Of a stretch of DNA of 64,000 nucleotides, positions 14,152 to 23,621 are shown piece by piece. Location: assembly GCA_963779485.1 (NCBI GenBank), contig CAVZYJ010000005.1, positions 62,001 to 126,000 on the forward strand, written 5' to 3'. This stretch comes from CAVVJA01 sp963779485 (GTDB taxonomy: Bacteria > Actinomycetota > Actinomycetes > Mycobacteriales > Jatrophihabitantaceae). The translations under genes were made by a program, and so were the position numbers. The notes below the pieces were generated by a model. It was not told where the DNA came from. It made no database searches and worked only from the letters and a program-made list of their open reading frames with translations. Numbering within the stretch: the stretch's first letter is position 1; every line of letters begins with the position of its first letter.

Positions 14152-15780
14152 ATGCAGGGACTCATGCAGGCCACGCCGCTTACCACCAACATGATCTTTC
14201 GGCGGGCCGAGACGTACTGGGGCACTCGCCGGATCGCGACTCGCACCGTGTCGGGCATCGAGCGCACGACCGTGGCCGAGATCGCGACCGAGGCCCGCCG
14301 CATCGCCGGCGCGCTCGACGCCCTGGGGCTGGCCGCGGACAGCCGCGTGGGCTCCTTCGCGTGGAACACGGCGCGGCACCTGGCCTTGTACTTCGCGGTG
14401 CCGGGCACCGGACGGATCCTTCACACGGTGAACATCCGGTACTACCCGGACCAGATCGTCTACTCGGTGAACCACGCCGAAGAGGAGGCGATCTTCGTCG
14501 ACCGGTCGTTAACGCCACTGCTCGGCCGGATGCTGCCACGACTGCCGACGGTGCGCCATGTGGTCGTCATGGACGACGGGGCGAAGGCTGAGCTGCCCGA
14601 CGACCCGCGCATCGTCGACTACGAGGAGCTCGTCGGCAGGTCGGCCGAGGTCGACTTCGTAGACCTCGTTACCGATGAGGAACAGGCGGCGGCGCTGTGC
14701 TACACGACCGGCACGACTGGGAACCCGAAGGGGGTGCTGTACTCGCACCGCTCCACCTGGCTGCACGCCACCGCGGGATTGTCGGCGTTCACGGCTCGGG
14801 TCACCGATGCCGACAACGTCATGCCGGTTGTCCCCATGTTCCACGCGATGGCCTGGGGGCTGCCGTATACGGCGATGTCAGCCGGCGCGTCGATGACTAT
14901 GCCGGGACCGGATCTGTCACCGGCCGCGCTGCTTGACCTCATTGCCTCGGAGCGGGTCACCTACGCGGCGGGCGTGCCCACGATCTGGATGGCGATGCTG
15001 CCGATGCTCGGGGATTTCGACGTCTCGTCGCTACAGCGGGTGATGTGCGGTGGGTCGGCGGTGCCGCGCTCGCTGTCCGAGGGCTGGCGGAAGGCAATCG
15101 GGATACCGATCACCCAGGGCTGGGGAATGACCGAGACCTCTCCAGTGGCCTCCATGAGCACCTTGCGCAGCGAGTTCACCGGTGCGACAGCGGACGAGCT
15201 GGCCGAGGTACGAGCGACAGCGGGCATAGCCATCACCGGGCTGGAGATGCGCATTGCGGACGCGGAGACGGGCGAGGTGCTGCCCTGGGACGACAAGTCG
15301 ACCGGCGAGGTGCAGGTACGCGGTCCCTGGGTGGCCCGCCAGTACTACCGCACTGATGTCCCGGGAGAGCAGTTCACCGAGGACGGCTGGCTGCGCACCG
15401 GCGATGTCGGCACGGTGTCACCTCTCGGCTACCTGCGACTGGTCGATCGGACCAAGGACCTGGTCAAGTCCGGCGGCGAGTGGATCAGTTCGGTCGAGAT
15501 CGAGAATCTGATCATGGGTCATCCCAAGGTCGCCGAGGCGGCGGTGATCGCCGTTCCGCACCCGAAATGGATGGAGCGTCCACTGGCGTGTGTCGTGGTG
15601 CGCCCGGGCGAACAACTCGATCGGGAGGAGGTGCTGGCCTTCCTGGGCGAACACCTATCGCACTGGCAGATCCCCGACGATGTCGTGTTCATCGAGGAGA
15701 TTCCCAAGACCAGCGTCGGCAAGTTCTCCAAGCGGACGCTGCGCGAGCGATTCGCCGACTATCGACTGCCCGAGCAGTAG
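14152..15780 (+). CDS. Long-chain-fatty-acid-CoA ligase (AMP-dependent, FadD-like)
   Basis: 542 residues, the usual size of class I acyl-CoA synthetases. It activates a carboxylic acid with ATP to the acyl-adenylate and then transfers it to CoA. The P-loop-like motif CYTTGTTGNPKG starts at residue 183, the ATP-binding GWGMTETSP near 325, the Asp/Arg region TGDVGTVSPLGYLRLVDR near 425, and the C-terminal catalytic Lys in KTSVGKFSKR at about 524. It is soluble. The acid may be a medium- or long-chain fatty acid. The upstream hydrolase could supply an acid, but that link is only suggested by position. Confidence 0.92.
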   Translation: MQGLMQATPLTTNMIFRRAETYWGTRRIATRTVSGIERTTVAEIATEARRIAGALDALGLAADSRVGSFAWNTARHLALYFAVPGTGRILHTVNIRYYPDQIVYSVNHAEEEAIFVDRSLTPLLGRMLPRLPTVRHVVVMDDGAKAELPDDPRIVDYEELVGRSAEVDFVDLVTDEEQAAALCYTTGTTGNPKGVLYSHRSTWLHATAGLSAFTARVTDADNVMPVVPMFHAMAWGLPYTAMSAGASMTMPGPDLSPAALLDLIASERVTYAAGVPTIWMAMLPMLGDFDVSSLQRVMCGGSAVPRSLSEGWRKAIGIPITQGWGMTETSPVASMSTLRSEFTGATADELAEVRATAGIAITGLEMRIADAETGEVLPWDDKSTGEVQVRGPWVARQYYRTDVPGEQFTEDGWLRTGDVGTVSPLGYLRLVDRTKDLVKSGGEWISSVEIENLIMGHPKVAEAAVIAVPHPKWMERPLACVVVRPGEQLDREEVLAFLGEHLSHWQIPDDVVFIEEIPKTSVGKFSKRTLRERFADYRLPEQ

Positions 15781-15864
15781 CCGGGCCGCGCCTCGGTCCG
15801 GCGCGATCGGCGCAGCACTGCACGGCTGCATCGCGAGTCTGCGCCCTGAATAGGATTGCCAGGC

Positions 15865-16893
15865 ATGACGTACGTCGCCGCCGCGAACCGATACCAGTCA
15901 ATGCGTTATCGGCGATCCGGGCGCAGCGGAGTGTTGCTGCCCGAGCTGTCCCTGGGGTTATGGCAGAACTTCGGCGACGAGCGGCCGCTGGATACCCAGC
16001 GGGCCATCGTGCGATTCGCCTTCGACCGCGGGATCACGCATTTCGACCTGGCCAACAATTACGGACCGCCGTATGGCGCAGCCGAGACCAACTTCGGCCA
16101 CATTCTGCGTTCGGACCTCGCGCCGTACCGGGACGAGCTGTTCATCTCCACCAAAGCCGGCTGGGACATGTGGCCAGGCCCGTACGGCGACCACGGGTCG
16201 CGCAAGTATCTGCTGGCGAGCCTCGACCAGTCGCTGCGGCGCATGGGCCTGGACTACGTGGACGTCTTCTACTCGCACCGCGCGGATCCGGACACGCCGC
16301 TCGAGGAGACGATGGGAGCGCTGGACGCCGCCGTGCGCCAGGGGAAGGCCCTCTACGCCGGGGTCTCCTCGTACTCGGCCCGGCGAACCGCAGAGGCAGT
16401 GCGGATCCTGCGCGAGTTGGGGACACCCCTACTCATTCATCAGCCCTCGTACTCGCTGCTGAACCGCTGGATCGAGGAAGCGCTCCTCGACACGCTCGCT
16501 CGGGACGGCGTGGGGTGCATCGTCTTCACGGCACTGGCTCAGGGTTTGCTCACCGACAAGTACCTGAACGGCATTCCCGAGGGGTCGCGGATGGCCGGGT
16601 CGGACGCCACCCTGTCCCGTGACCAGCTGACCGAACGGAACCTCAAGCACATCCGGGCCCTGCACGAGATCGCCCAACGCCGCGGCCAGTCGTTGGCTCA
16701 GCTGGCCCTGGCCTGGTGCCTGCGGGACGAGCACATCACCTCCGTGGTCGTCGGAGCCAGCAGCGTGCGCCAGCTGGCCGACAGCCTGGGTGCCCTCGAC
16801 CACGCCGACTTCACCGCCGAGGAGCTCGCGGAGATCGACGGGCACGCGGTCGAGGGAGGCGTCGACCTCTGGCGAGGCAGCAGCTCGTCCTGA
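15865..16893 (+). CDS. Aldo/keto reductase (YghZ-like)
   Basis: 342 residues; the ATG at 15865 is preferred over an in-frame TTG three codons earlier. A TIM-barrel NADPH-dependent oxidoreductase with the AKR tetrad visible: Asp and Tyr in FDLANNYGPP, Lys in FISTKAG, and His in FYSHRADP. The GPPYGAAETNFG segment and the DMWPGPYGDHGSRKYL loop match the E. coli YghZ (glyceraldehyde 3-phosphate/methylglyoxal reductase) subgroup. It probably detoxifies small aldehydes. The MFS carrier starts about 50 bases downstream, so the two may be cotranscribed. Confidence 0.93.
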   Translation: MTYVAAANRYQSMRYRRSGRSGVLLPELSLGLWQNFGDERPLDTQRAIVRFAFDRGITHFDLANNYGPPYGAAETNFGHILRSDLAPYRDELFISTKAGWDMWPGPYGDHGSRKYLLASLDQSLRRMGLDYVDVFYSHRADPDTPLEETMGALDAAVRQGKALYAGVSSYSARRTAEAVRILRELGTPLLIHQPSYSLLNRWIEEALLDTLARDGVGCIVFTALAQGLLTDKYLNGIPEGSRMAGSDATLSRDQLTERNLKHIRALHEIAQRRGQSLAQLALAWCLRDEHITSVVVGASSVRQLADSLGALDHADFTAEELAEIDGHAVEGGVDLWRGSSSS

Positions 16894-16943
16894 TCGGGCC
16901 GGACCGCGGCTCGCGGCTGCCGCGCTGGACGCTGCTGGCCGCG

Positions 16944-18092
16944 ATGGTGCTGACCGGGCTGTCCATGCGAACCGCAGCGATCACGGTGGGTCCGGTACTC
17001 GAAGAGGTCGAAGCCGGCTTACACGTGACACCGGCAGCGGCCGGCATCATCACCACGTTGCCGGTCGTGTGCTTCGCCGGCATCGGCACCATCGCCCCGC
17101 GGCTGGCTCGGCACATCGGCGAACACCTGCTCGTCGTCACATCGATGGCGCTGATGACCGTCGGCCTGGTGTTGCGGGCGCTCGCCGGCTCCCTTGTCCT
17201 GTTCCTGGCCGCCAGCGTGCTGGCGTTGTGCGGGGGCGCGATCACCAACGTGCTGATGCCGAGCCTGGTCAAGCGGCACTATCCCGATCGCATCGGGCCG
17301 ATGACCGCGCTGTACACCACGGCGCTGGCGATCGGGGCCACCGCCGGGTCGGCCTTGACCGTCCCGATCAGCGATATCGCCGGCGGCGCGAACGGCTGGC
17401 GTTGGGGGCTGGGAGTGTGGGCGGTTCTGAGCGCGCTGGCCGTGCTGCCCTGGCTCATCACGCTGCACGGCGACCAACCGGACACCAACGAGGCACCGCA
17501 CCTGCCGGTGTGGCGGCTGCTGCGCAGCCCGACCGCGTGGACCATGACGCTGTTCTTCGCCGGCCAGTCCATGCAGGCCTACATCGCGTTCGGCTGGTTC
17601 GCTTCCTACCTGCGCGATCAGGGAGTCTCCGAGACCCGGGCCGGAATTCTCATCGCGTTCTACGCCGCCCTGTCGATTCCGACGTCCGCGATCATGCCCA
17701 CACTCGCGGTTCGCGGTCAGCGGCCCCTTGTCCTCGTCCTGGCCGGGTGCTACCTCGGCGGGTACTTCGGCCTGCTGATCGCGCCGGTCGACGGCAGCTG
17801 GGCCTGGATGCTGCTCATCGGGGTGGGCGCCGGGATGTTCCCGCTGGCGCTCACCATGTTCAGTCTGCGCACCCGGGGGCCGGAGGCGACGATTGCCCTG
17901 GCGGCGTTCAGCCAGGGGGTGGGCTACATCCTCGCCGGCACCGGCCCGCTGCTGGTCGGCGTACTGCTGGGCCAGCCCCACAACTGGACCTGGCTGTTCG
18001 TCCTGTTGTTCAGCTCGCTGGCGGTCGCGACGGTCGCCGGGCTGCTCGCCGCGCGGCCGCGCTTCGTCGAGGACGAGGTAGCCATGGCGTGA
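16944..18092 (+). CDS. MFS transporter, CynX/NimT family
   Basis: 382 residues from the ATG at 16944, with no clear ribosome site; the frame runs further 5' without ATG/GTG except far upstream, so a CTG start within the first transmembrane segment is possible. About 12 membrane segments are visible. The start GLSMRTAAITVGPVLEEVEA matches the first-helix pattern of the CynX/NimT (cyanate or 2-nitroimidazole) family; the loop MPSLVKRHYPDR after helix 4 and HNWTWLF near the end fit MFS. The substrate is unknown. Its last codon overlaps the GTG of the next gene (GTGA), so translation is coupled. Confidence 0.87.
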   Translation: MVLTGLSMRTAAITVGPVLEEVEAGLHVTPAAAGIITTLPVVCFAGIGTIAPRLARHIGEHLLVVTSMALMTVGLVLRALAGSLVLFLAASVLALCGGAITNVLMPSLVKRHYPDRIGPMTALYTTALAIGATAGSALTVPISDIAGGANGWRWGLGVWAVLSALAVLPWLITLHGDQPDTNEAPHLPVWRLLRSPTAWTMTLFFAGQSMQAYIAFGWFASYLRDQGVSETRAGILIAFYAALSIPTSAIMPTLAVRGQRPLVLVLAGCYLGGYFGLLIAPVDGSWAWMLLIGVGAGMFPLALTMFSLRTRGPEATIALAAFSQGVGYILAGTGPLLVGVLLGQPHNWTWLFVLLFSSLAVATVAGLLAARPRFVEDEVAMA

Positions 18093-18580
18093 CGATCACC
18101 GTGCTGCCGATGCATGCCGAGCACGCCGCGGCGGTGCTCCGGATCTATCAGGCCGGTCTGGACGAGGGAGACGCCTCGTTCGAGAGCGCCGCGCCCGCGT
18201 GGCCTGAGTTCGACGCCACCCATCGGCCCGATCTGCGATTCGTCGCCCTTCTCGATCGCCAGCTAACCGGCTGGATCGCCTGCTCGGCCGTCTCGGCCCG
18301 GCCCGTCTACCGTGGAGTGGTCGAGCACTCGGTGTATGTCGATCCGTCAGACCGACGATCCGGCGTGGGTCGGACGTTGCTCCGGGTGCTGCTCGACGCG
18401 ACCGCAGCAGCCGACGTGTGGACCGTGCAGTGCTCGCTGTTTCCCGAGAACCGCGCCAGCATCGCGTTGCACGAGCGAATGGGCTTCCGGATCGTGGGGC
18501 GGCGCGAGCGAATCGGCCGCCACGACGGCCGGTGGCGGGACACGTTGCTCCTCGAGTGGCGAAACCCCGCTATCCGGTAG
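18089..18580 (+). CDS. GNAT acetyltransferase, phosphinothricin acetyltransferase-like
   Basis: 163 residues from a GTG that overlaps the stop of the MFS gene. The pattern follows the Pat/Bar family: an N-terminal HAAAVLRIYQAGLDEGDASF, strand WIACSAVSARPVYRGVVEHS, acetyl-CoA loop DRRSGVGRTLL and the final ENRASIALHERMGFRIVGRR followed by HDGRWRDTLLLEW. It would N-acetylate an amine such as an amino-acid analogue. Coupled to an exporter-type MFS carrier, it could form a small two-step detoxification unit (modify and export), an inference from gene order only. Confidence 0.9.
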   Translation: MTITVLPMHAEHAAAVLRIYQAGLDEGDASFESAAPAWPEFDATHRPDLRFVALLDRQLTGWIACSAVSARPVYRGVVEHSVYVDPSDRRSGVGRTLLRVLLDATAAADVWTVQCSLFPENRASIALHERMGFRIVGRRERIGRHDGRWRDTLLLEWRNPAIR

Positions 18581-18598
18581 GCGGATTCTCGGTCCACG

Positions 18599-19654
18599 TC
18601 AGCGAGCCAGGTGCGGCTCGAGCAGCGAGAGCTCGGGGGCGCCGAGCCGGTCCGAGGCGGTGTTGGCCTGGTGCCAGTGCGGGTACAGCAACGGCATCGC
18701 GCTGACCTGGTCCAATCGCGCCAGCTCGTCGCCGGCGAGCTGCAGGTCCGCGGCGGCCAGGTTGTCGGCCAACTGCTCGTCGGTGCGCGCACCGACGATG
18801 AGCGAGGTGACGCCTGGCTTGCGCAGCAGATAGGCCAAGGCGACCTGAGCCGCGGACACGCCATGCCCGGCGCCGATCTCCACCAGCGCCTCGATCGTGT
18901 CGTACAGCTTGTCCTCGTCGTGGATCGGGGGCTCGCTCCAGTTTCCGAGGTGCCGGCTGCCCGCCGGCGCCTGCTGATCGCGCCGGTACTTGCCGGAGAG
19001 CAACCCGCCGGCGAGCGGACTCCAGATCAGAATGCCGAGACCCTGGTCCAAAGTCACCGGGACCAGCTCGTACTCGACGTCGCGTGCCTGCAGCGAGTAG
19101 TAGATCTGCTGGCTGACGAAACGCGCGAGACCGTCCCGCTCGGAGATGCCGAGTGCCTTCATCAGCTGCCAGGCGGTGTAGTTGGATGCTCCGACGTAGC
19201 GGACCTTGCCCGAGCGCACCAGGGAGTCCAGGGCGCCCAGGGTCTCCTCGAGCGGCGTCTGACCGTCCCACTCGTGAACCTGGTACAGGTCGAGATAGTC
19301 CGTGCGCAGCCGTCGGAGCGTGGCCTCACAACCCCTGATGACGTGATGCCGCGAGAGCCCGGCGTCGTTCGGGCCCTCGCCCATGGGCATCCGGACCTTG
19401 CTGGCGACAAGCACGTCGTCCCGGAACCCCTGAATGGCTTCGCCGAGAATCTCCTCGGACAATCCGGCGGAGTACACGTCGGCGGTGTCGATCAGGTTGA
19501 CGCCAGCGTCCAGGCACATACCGATCTGCCGCTTGGCGCCGTCGAGGCCCGTCGATCCGACGGCGCTCGCCCAGCCCCGGCCACCGAAGGTCATGGTGCC
19601 GAGGGTGAGGACCGAGACCCGCAGCCCGGCGCGGCCTAGCTGCCGATACTCCAT
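18599..19654 (-). CDS. Aldo/keto reductase (second copy, different subfamily)
   Basis: 351 residues. TIM-barrel AKR with the tetrad as Asp and Tyr in IDTADVYSAG, Lys in LVASKVRM, His in LYQVHEWDG. The NADPH-binding end SLIVGARTDEQLADNLAA is present. It shares only the general AKR plan with the copy at 15865-16893, so it is not a recent duplicate. It is convergent with the GNAT gene, 18 bases apart. Substrate not known. Confidence 0.93.
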   Translation of the reverse strand: MEYRQLGRAGLRVSVLTLGTMTFGGRGWASAVGSTGLDGAKRQIGMCLDAGVNLIDTADVYSAGLSEEILGEAIQGFRDDVLVASKVRMPMGEGPNDAGLSRHHVIRGCEATLRRLRTDYLDLYQVHEWDGQTPLEETLGALDSLVRSGKVRYVGASNYTAWQLMKALGISERDGLARFVSQQIYYSLQARDVEYELVPVTLDQGLGILIWSPLAGGLLSGKYRRDQQAPAGSRHLGNWSEPPIHDEDKLYDTIEALVEIGAGHGVSAAQVALAYLLRKPGVTSLIVGARTDEQLADNLAAADLQLAGDELARLDQVSAMPLLYPHWHQANTASDRLGAPELSLLEPHLAR

Positions 19655-19728
19655 TCGTTGCTCCTATCCCGATGTCGGGTGGCGGTCGTGGGAAAGGGTC
19701 CGAGTGGCGGCGGGAGCCGGCGACCGGC

Positions 19729-20442
19729 TCAGCTCGTCGTCAGGCGGGCGGCGGCGTCGGGATCCACTCCGGTCTCGACGACGTAGGTCGCGAGGTCGCG
19801 GAGCTTGACGTGACTGCGCTGGGACGCCCGCACGAGCAGGTCGAATGCGCGTTCCGGCGACACCTTGTGCCGCTCGATCAGGATGCCGATGGCTTGCCCG
19901 ATCGTGCCGCGGGTTTCCACGGCGGACCGGAGTCCCGACTCGGTGCGCCGGTGGGTCAACGCGATGGACGCGTGCGCGGCGAACACCTGGACGATGGCCG
20001 CCGAATCCTCGTCCAGGGCGGCGGTTTGTCGGGCGTACAGGTTCAGCGCCGCACTGGTCTGGCGCGGCGACAGAAGCTGGCAGGACAGCATGCTCCGGAC
20101 GCCGAGTTCCGCCGCTCGCACCGTGAACCGCGGCCACCGGGTCTCGGCTTGCATGTCCTCGATCCAGCACGTCTCCCCGTCCCAGAGCGACTCGACCGCT
20201 GGGCCCTCGCCGAGCTCGAACTGGGCCTTATCGAGCAGCGCGGCAATCTCGTCCGTGCTGGCGAGCGTCTCGATCGGTTGGCCCTCCTGCAACCAGGACA
20301 CACCGGCGTAGTCACAACCGGGCATGAGCTCGACGGCCAGGCGCACCGCCTCGTCGACAGTGGCTTCCAGGGATGGCTGCTTCTCGAGCTCCTGGGCGAT
20401 CTCGGCGAACGTCTGCGCGAGTTCGATCTGTGTCTCGTCCAT
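19729..20442 (-). CDS. GAF and ANTAR domain protein (RNA-binding antiterminator)
   Basis: 237 residues from the ATG at 20442, with GGAGG seven bases upstream. Residues ~20-160 are a GAF domain (MPGCDYAGVSWLQEGQPIET ... VFAAHASIALTH), residues ~175-230 an ANTAR domain (RGTIGQAIGILIERHKVSPE ... SHVKLRDLATYVVETG), which binds paired stem-loops in nascent RNA and blocks termination. In this family the GAF domain senses a small molecule or redox state. The gene is about 70 bases upstream of the AKR gene on the same strand, possibly cotranscribed. The target leader RNA is not evident in the window. Confidence 0.93.
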   Translation of the reverse strand: MDETQIELAQTFAEIAQELEKQPSLEATVDEAVRLAVELMPGCDYAGVSWLQEGQPIETLASTDEIAALLDKAQFELGEGPAVESLWDGETCWIEDMQAETRWPRFTVRAAELGVRSMLSCQLLSPRQTSAALNLYARQTAALDEDSAAIVQVFAAHASIALTHRRTESGLRSAVETRGTIGQAIGILIERHKVSPERAFDLLVRASQRSHVKLRDLATYVVETGVDPDAAARLTTS

Positions 20443-20536
20443 GGCTGCCTCCGATAGTAGGTCCTCGGAACGGGCGAGCTTACGGCCGGCGGTTATTCCC
20501 TTGCCGGCGTGGTGGCGATCCTGACACCGTCGAAGA

Positions 20537-21556
20537 ATGACCGTCCAGGTGGTCCAGATCGATCCGCTGGACCCCGCGCAGCACGCCGTCTTCAAGGCCT
20601 GGCACCAGGTGCTCGACGACGTGGCGGCCGAGGCGTACGGCGAATGGCGGGCCATCTACTCGCCGGAAGAGGTGCGGGCCCGGCACCGGCTCGAACCGAC
20701 GGTGCAGCTGCGGGAACTCGCCGCGGTGGTCGACGGCGCCGTTGTTGGCACGCTCGAGGCCGAGCTGCCGCTCGCGGACAACCAGCATCGGGCCGAACTC
20801 TACGTCACCGTACGCGAGGATCGACGTCGGCGCGGTATCGGCAGCTGCCTGCTCAGGGCCGGAGAACAGCTGGCCGCCGACGCCGGGCGGACCGTTCTCG
20901 GTAGCTATTCCGAGGTCCGAGTCGGCGGCGATCCGTCCACGGCCCACGCCTTCGCGACCCACCACGGGTTCGAGGTCGTGCACACCGAATCGCGCAGCGA
21001 CCTCACACTGCCGGTGCCCGCTTCTCGACTCGACCCGCTCGACACCGACGTGCGCGCGCACGCCGCGGCGTACGAGGTCGAGACATCCGTGGACGGAATC
21101 CGAGAGGAGTGGCTCGCCGGCCGGGCCGAGCTCGCGCGGTGGATGAGCGTCGACGTCCCGCTCGGCGGCATTGACTATCAGGAAGAGCGATGGGACGCGG
21201 CGCGAGTGCGGCGCTCCTACGATCTGGCGCGAGCGCAGGGTCGGCGCACCGTCGAATCCGTCGTTCGGCATCGGCCGACCGGAGAGCTGGTCGGTTACTC
21301 GAACCTCCACGTGCCGGCGCATACACCGCGACACGCGCTGCAGTGGGACACGCTGGTCCGGGACGACCACCGAGGCCATCGCCTCGGTCTGGCGGTCAAG
21401 ATCGCGAACCTCCGCGCACTCGCCGAGCAGCTTCCGGCCGTGGCGCGGATCAGCACGTGGAACGCGCAGGAGAACGAGCCGATGTTGCGGGTCAACCGGA
21501 ACCTCGGGTTCGAGGTTGTCGGCTACGACACCGAATGGCAGAAGCGGCTGGCCTGA
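20537..21556 (+). CDS. Two-domain GNAT acetyltransferase
   Basis: 339 residues. The N-terminal GNAT domain has the acetyl-CoA loop RRRRGIGSCLLRAGEQLAAD (about residues 94-115). The C-terminal GNAT-like domain has DDHRGHRLGLAVKIANLRAL (about 275-295) and ends in NEPMLRVNRNLGFEVVG. The tandem layout recalls mycothiol synthase (MshD) and relatives, but sequence at the substrate loops looks like the broader two-GNAT family, so mycothiol synthase is not claimed. The gene starts 95 bases from the ANTAR gene, divergent. Confidence 0.85.
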   Translation: MTVQVVQIDPLDPAQHAVFKAWHQVLDDVAAEAYGEWRAIYSPEEVRARHRLEPTVQLRELAAVVDGAVVGTLEAELPLADNQHRAELYVTVREDRRRRGIGSCLLRAGEQLAADAGRTVLGSYSEVRVGGDPSTAHAFATHHGFEVVHTESRSDLTLPVPASRLDPLDTDVRAHAAAYEVETSVDGIREEWLAGRAELARWMSVDVPLGGIDYQEERWDAARVRRSYDLARAQGRRTVESVVRHRPTGELVGYSNLHVPAHTPRHALQWDTLVRDDHRGHRLGLAVKIANLRALAEQLPAVARISTWNAQENEPMLRVNRNLGFEVVGYDTEWQKRLA

Positions 21557-21611
21557 ACGATTGCTCGCCGGGATCTGGAACATCACCCGCAGGTGTGATG
21601 GGCTTTCGTAC

Positions 21612-22049
21612 GTGTTCGAATTGGGCACAGACGGTCCGAGCCGGATCCTGGTTGCTATCGACAACTCCGAAACCTCGTTACGGGCCGGGGCCTACGCCGC
21701 CGGGCTGGCTCGCCGCCAGGGGTCGCGCATGGTATGCCTCTTCGTCGGAGAGATCAGCCCCCTGGTGTCCGCCATGCCGGCCGCCACTGGCGCCGCCATA
21801 CAGATGAACCACGCTATTGCCGAACAGATCCGGACCGTGGTGAACGAGAACGCTCCCCGCCTTGGCTTGGAGGTCACGTTCCTGGAGCGAACGGGCGATC
21901 CGTTCACCGAGATCGTTCGCGTTGCCGACGAGCTGCGAGTCGACGCGGTTGTCGTCGGCGCGTCGACGAGTGGCGGTCACCGCTGGGTCGGGTCGATCGC
22001 CAGCCGGCTGGTGAAGATCGCCCGCTGGCCCGTCACCGTGGTGCCCTGA
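21612..22049 (+). CDS. Universal stress protein (UspA domain)
   Basis: 145 residues from the GTG at 21612 (a TTG at 21621 is also possible). A single Usp domain: first strand RILVAIDNSETSLRAGAYAA with the Asp that contacts ATP, DAVVVGAS near residue 115, and GASTSGGHRWVGSIASRLVK, the G-2x-G-9x-G(S/T) nucleotide loop, so this is an ATP-binding type. It starts 55 bases after the GNAT gene, likely in the same transcript. Such proteins are induced by starvation or hypoxia. Confidence 0.9.
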   Translation: MFELGTDGPSRILVAIDNSETSLRAGAYAAGLARRQGSRMVCLFVGEISPLVSAMPAATGAAIQMNHAIAEQIRTVVNENAPRLGLEVTFLERTGDPFTEIVRVADELRVDAVVVGASTSGGHRWVGSIASRLVKIARWPVTVVP

Positions 22050-22088
22050 AGCGCCAGAGCCGATCGGTCGAGCCAGATACTGGTCGCC

Positions 22089-23311
22089 ATGAGATCGCCA
22101 GCGTTCGGCTCGATGCTGCGACCCCGCGACGGCGATCAGCGGGTCACCAACATCGAACTGTTCTTCGACCTGGTCTACGTCTTCGCCGTCACGCAGCTGT
22201 CGCACGGGTTGCTCAATCACCTGACGGTCGAGGGTGCGCTGCAGACCGCTCTGCTGCTCGGAATGGTGTGGCTCGTCTGGGTGTACACGACGTGGGTCAC
22301 GAACTGGCTCGACCCGGATCCGCATTCCGACCCGGCTCATGCTCATCGCCCTGATGCTGGCCAGCCTGGTCATGTCGACCGGCCTGCCCGACGCATTCGG
22401 CGATCGAGGGCTCGCGGTCGGCGGGGCGTACGCGGCCATGCAGATCGGCCGAAGTGCGTACGCCGTGCTGGGCTTGCGTGGTGAACGGTTACAGCGCAAC
22501 TTCGAGCGCATCCTCGCCTGGTGCGTCGTCAGCGGCGCGCTCGCGCTGGCCGGCGGATTCGCCGACGGGCGGTGGCGCGAGACTGCTGTGGCTGGCCGCG
22601 ATCTCGGTGGACTTCGTCGGCGGCTGGGTCGGCTTCTACACGCCCGGACTCGGCCGCTCGGTGACGCAGGACTGGACCATCGAGGGCGGTCACTTCGCCG
22701 AGCGATGCCAGGCCTTCGTGCTCATCGCGCTCGGCGAATCCATCGTGGTCACCGGCGCGACGTTCGCTGACCACAGCGGCGACGGAGCCGCGACGGTCGC
22801 TGCGTTCGTCGTCGCCTTCGCGGGCGCGGTGGCGCTGTGGTGGATCTACTTCGACCGCAGCGCGGACGATGCCGCGCGGGTCATCGCCGAGTCGGACGAT
22901 CCCGGGCGGCTCGGCCGCTCGGCCTACACCCTGGTCCACCCGGTCATGATCGCGGGGATCATCGTCATCGCCGCCGGCGACGAGGAGGTGCTTCTGCATC
23001 CCACCGACGTGGCGGACGTCCCGGTACGGTGGCTCATTCTTGGCGGGACCGCGCTGTTCGTAGCCGGCCACGCGCTGTTCAAGGCAATCGTCTGGCGAGT
23101 GGTGCCCTGGACGCGAATCGCGGTCGTCGTCGTGCTGGCCCTCATGGCGCTGCTCGCCCCGCACGTGTCGGCGCTCACGCTGGGGTGCTGCGTGGTGCTG
23201 CTCCTGATCGCCCTCATCGTCTCGGATCGGATCCAGGGCCGCCACGTGTTCGAAGTCGGCCGCAGTGAGCTGGTCTCCGCCCCGGAGAGGCCGGCCGGTG
23301 GTCGACCGTAG
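22089..23311 (+). pseudogene. Low-temperature-requirement A (LtrA)-like membrane protein, two frameshifts
   Basis: Three frames together encode one LtrA-type protein of about 400 residues: NIELFFDLVYVFAVTQLSHG and WVTNWLDPD (22089-~22320), then MLIALMLASLVMSTGL...VVSGALAL (~22322-22580), then DFVGGWVGFYTPGL and ERCQAFVLIALGESIVVTGA to the C-terminus. Removing one C at 22320/22321 and one A at about 22582 restores a single frame. Both are one-base insertions in otherwise well-conserved sequence and no other damage is seen, so sequence error is likely. It is a polytopic membrane protein; its role is not well defined. ATG at 22089; no obvious ribosome site. Confidence 0.82.
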
Positions 23312-23321
23312 GCTGGTCGCG

Positions 23322-23621
23322 ATGGCCGCGTATCGCGTCGTCTGCGTCGAGTGGCAGACGTTCGACGACGGGCACCGGCACATCGTGGCCGTCGGCACCG
23401 GAGACGATCCGCGCAAGGCCGAGGAACGCTGGACCATGACCGAGGTGCTGTTCTCGATGCGGTTCGGCCAGGACCGCTTCTACACCGAGGACGCCGACGG
23501 CGGATCAGCCGGCGTTGAGCGGGCGGTCTGCGACGACTGCGGGGCCCGCACGGTCGGTACCGTGGCCGGCGCGGTGGGCACCCAGACGCTCAGGACCCTG
23601 CGCCCCTGTCGCTTTCGATGA
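23322..23621 (+). CDS. DUF3892-like small protein
   Basis: 99 residues from the ATG at 23322. DUF3892-like: strand VVCVEWQTFDDGHRHIVAVG, then GDDPRKAEERWTMTEVLFSM, a block FGQDRFYTED, and a C-terminal CDDCGARTVG with CxxC that may bind a metal. No function is known for the family. It starts just after the LtrA-like gene. Its last ~117 bases overlap, on the other strand, the tail of the next gene, an unusually long antisense overlap. Confidence 0.78.
   Translation: MAAYRVVCVEWQTFDDGHRHIVAVGTGDDPRKAEERWTMTEVLFSMRFGQDRFYTEDADGGSAGVERAVCDDCGARTVGTVAGAVGTQTLRTLRPCRFR

Noticed and set aside
20537..21556. Mycothiol synthase (mshD)
   Set aside because: Tandem GNAT layout fits, but this type is shared by many two-GNAT proteins and no specific mycothiol-synthase signature could be confirmed by eye.
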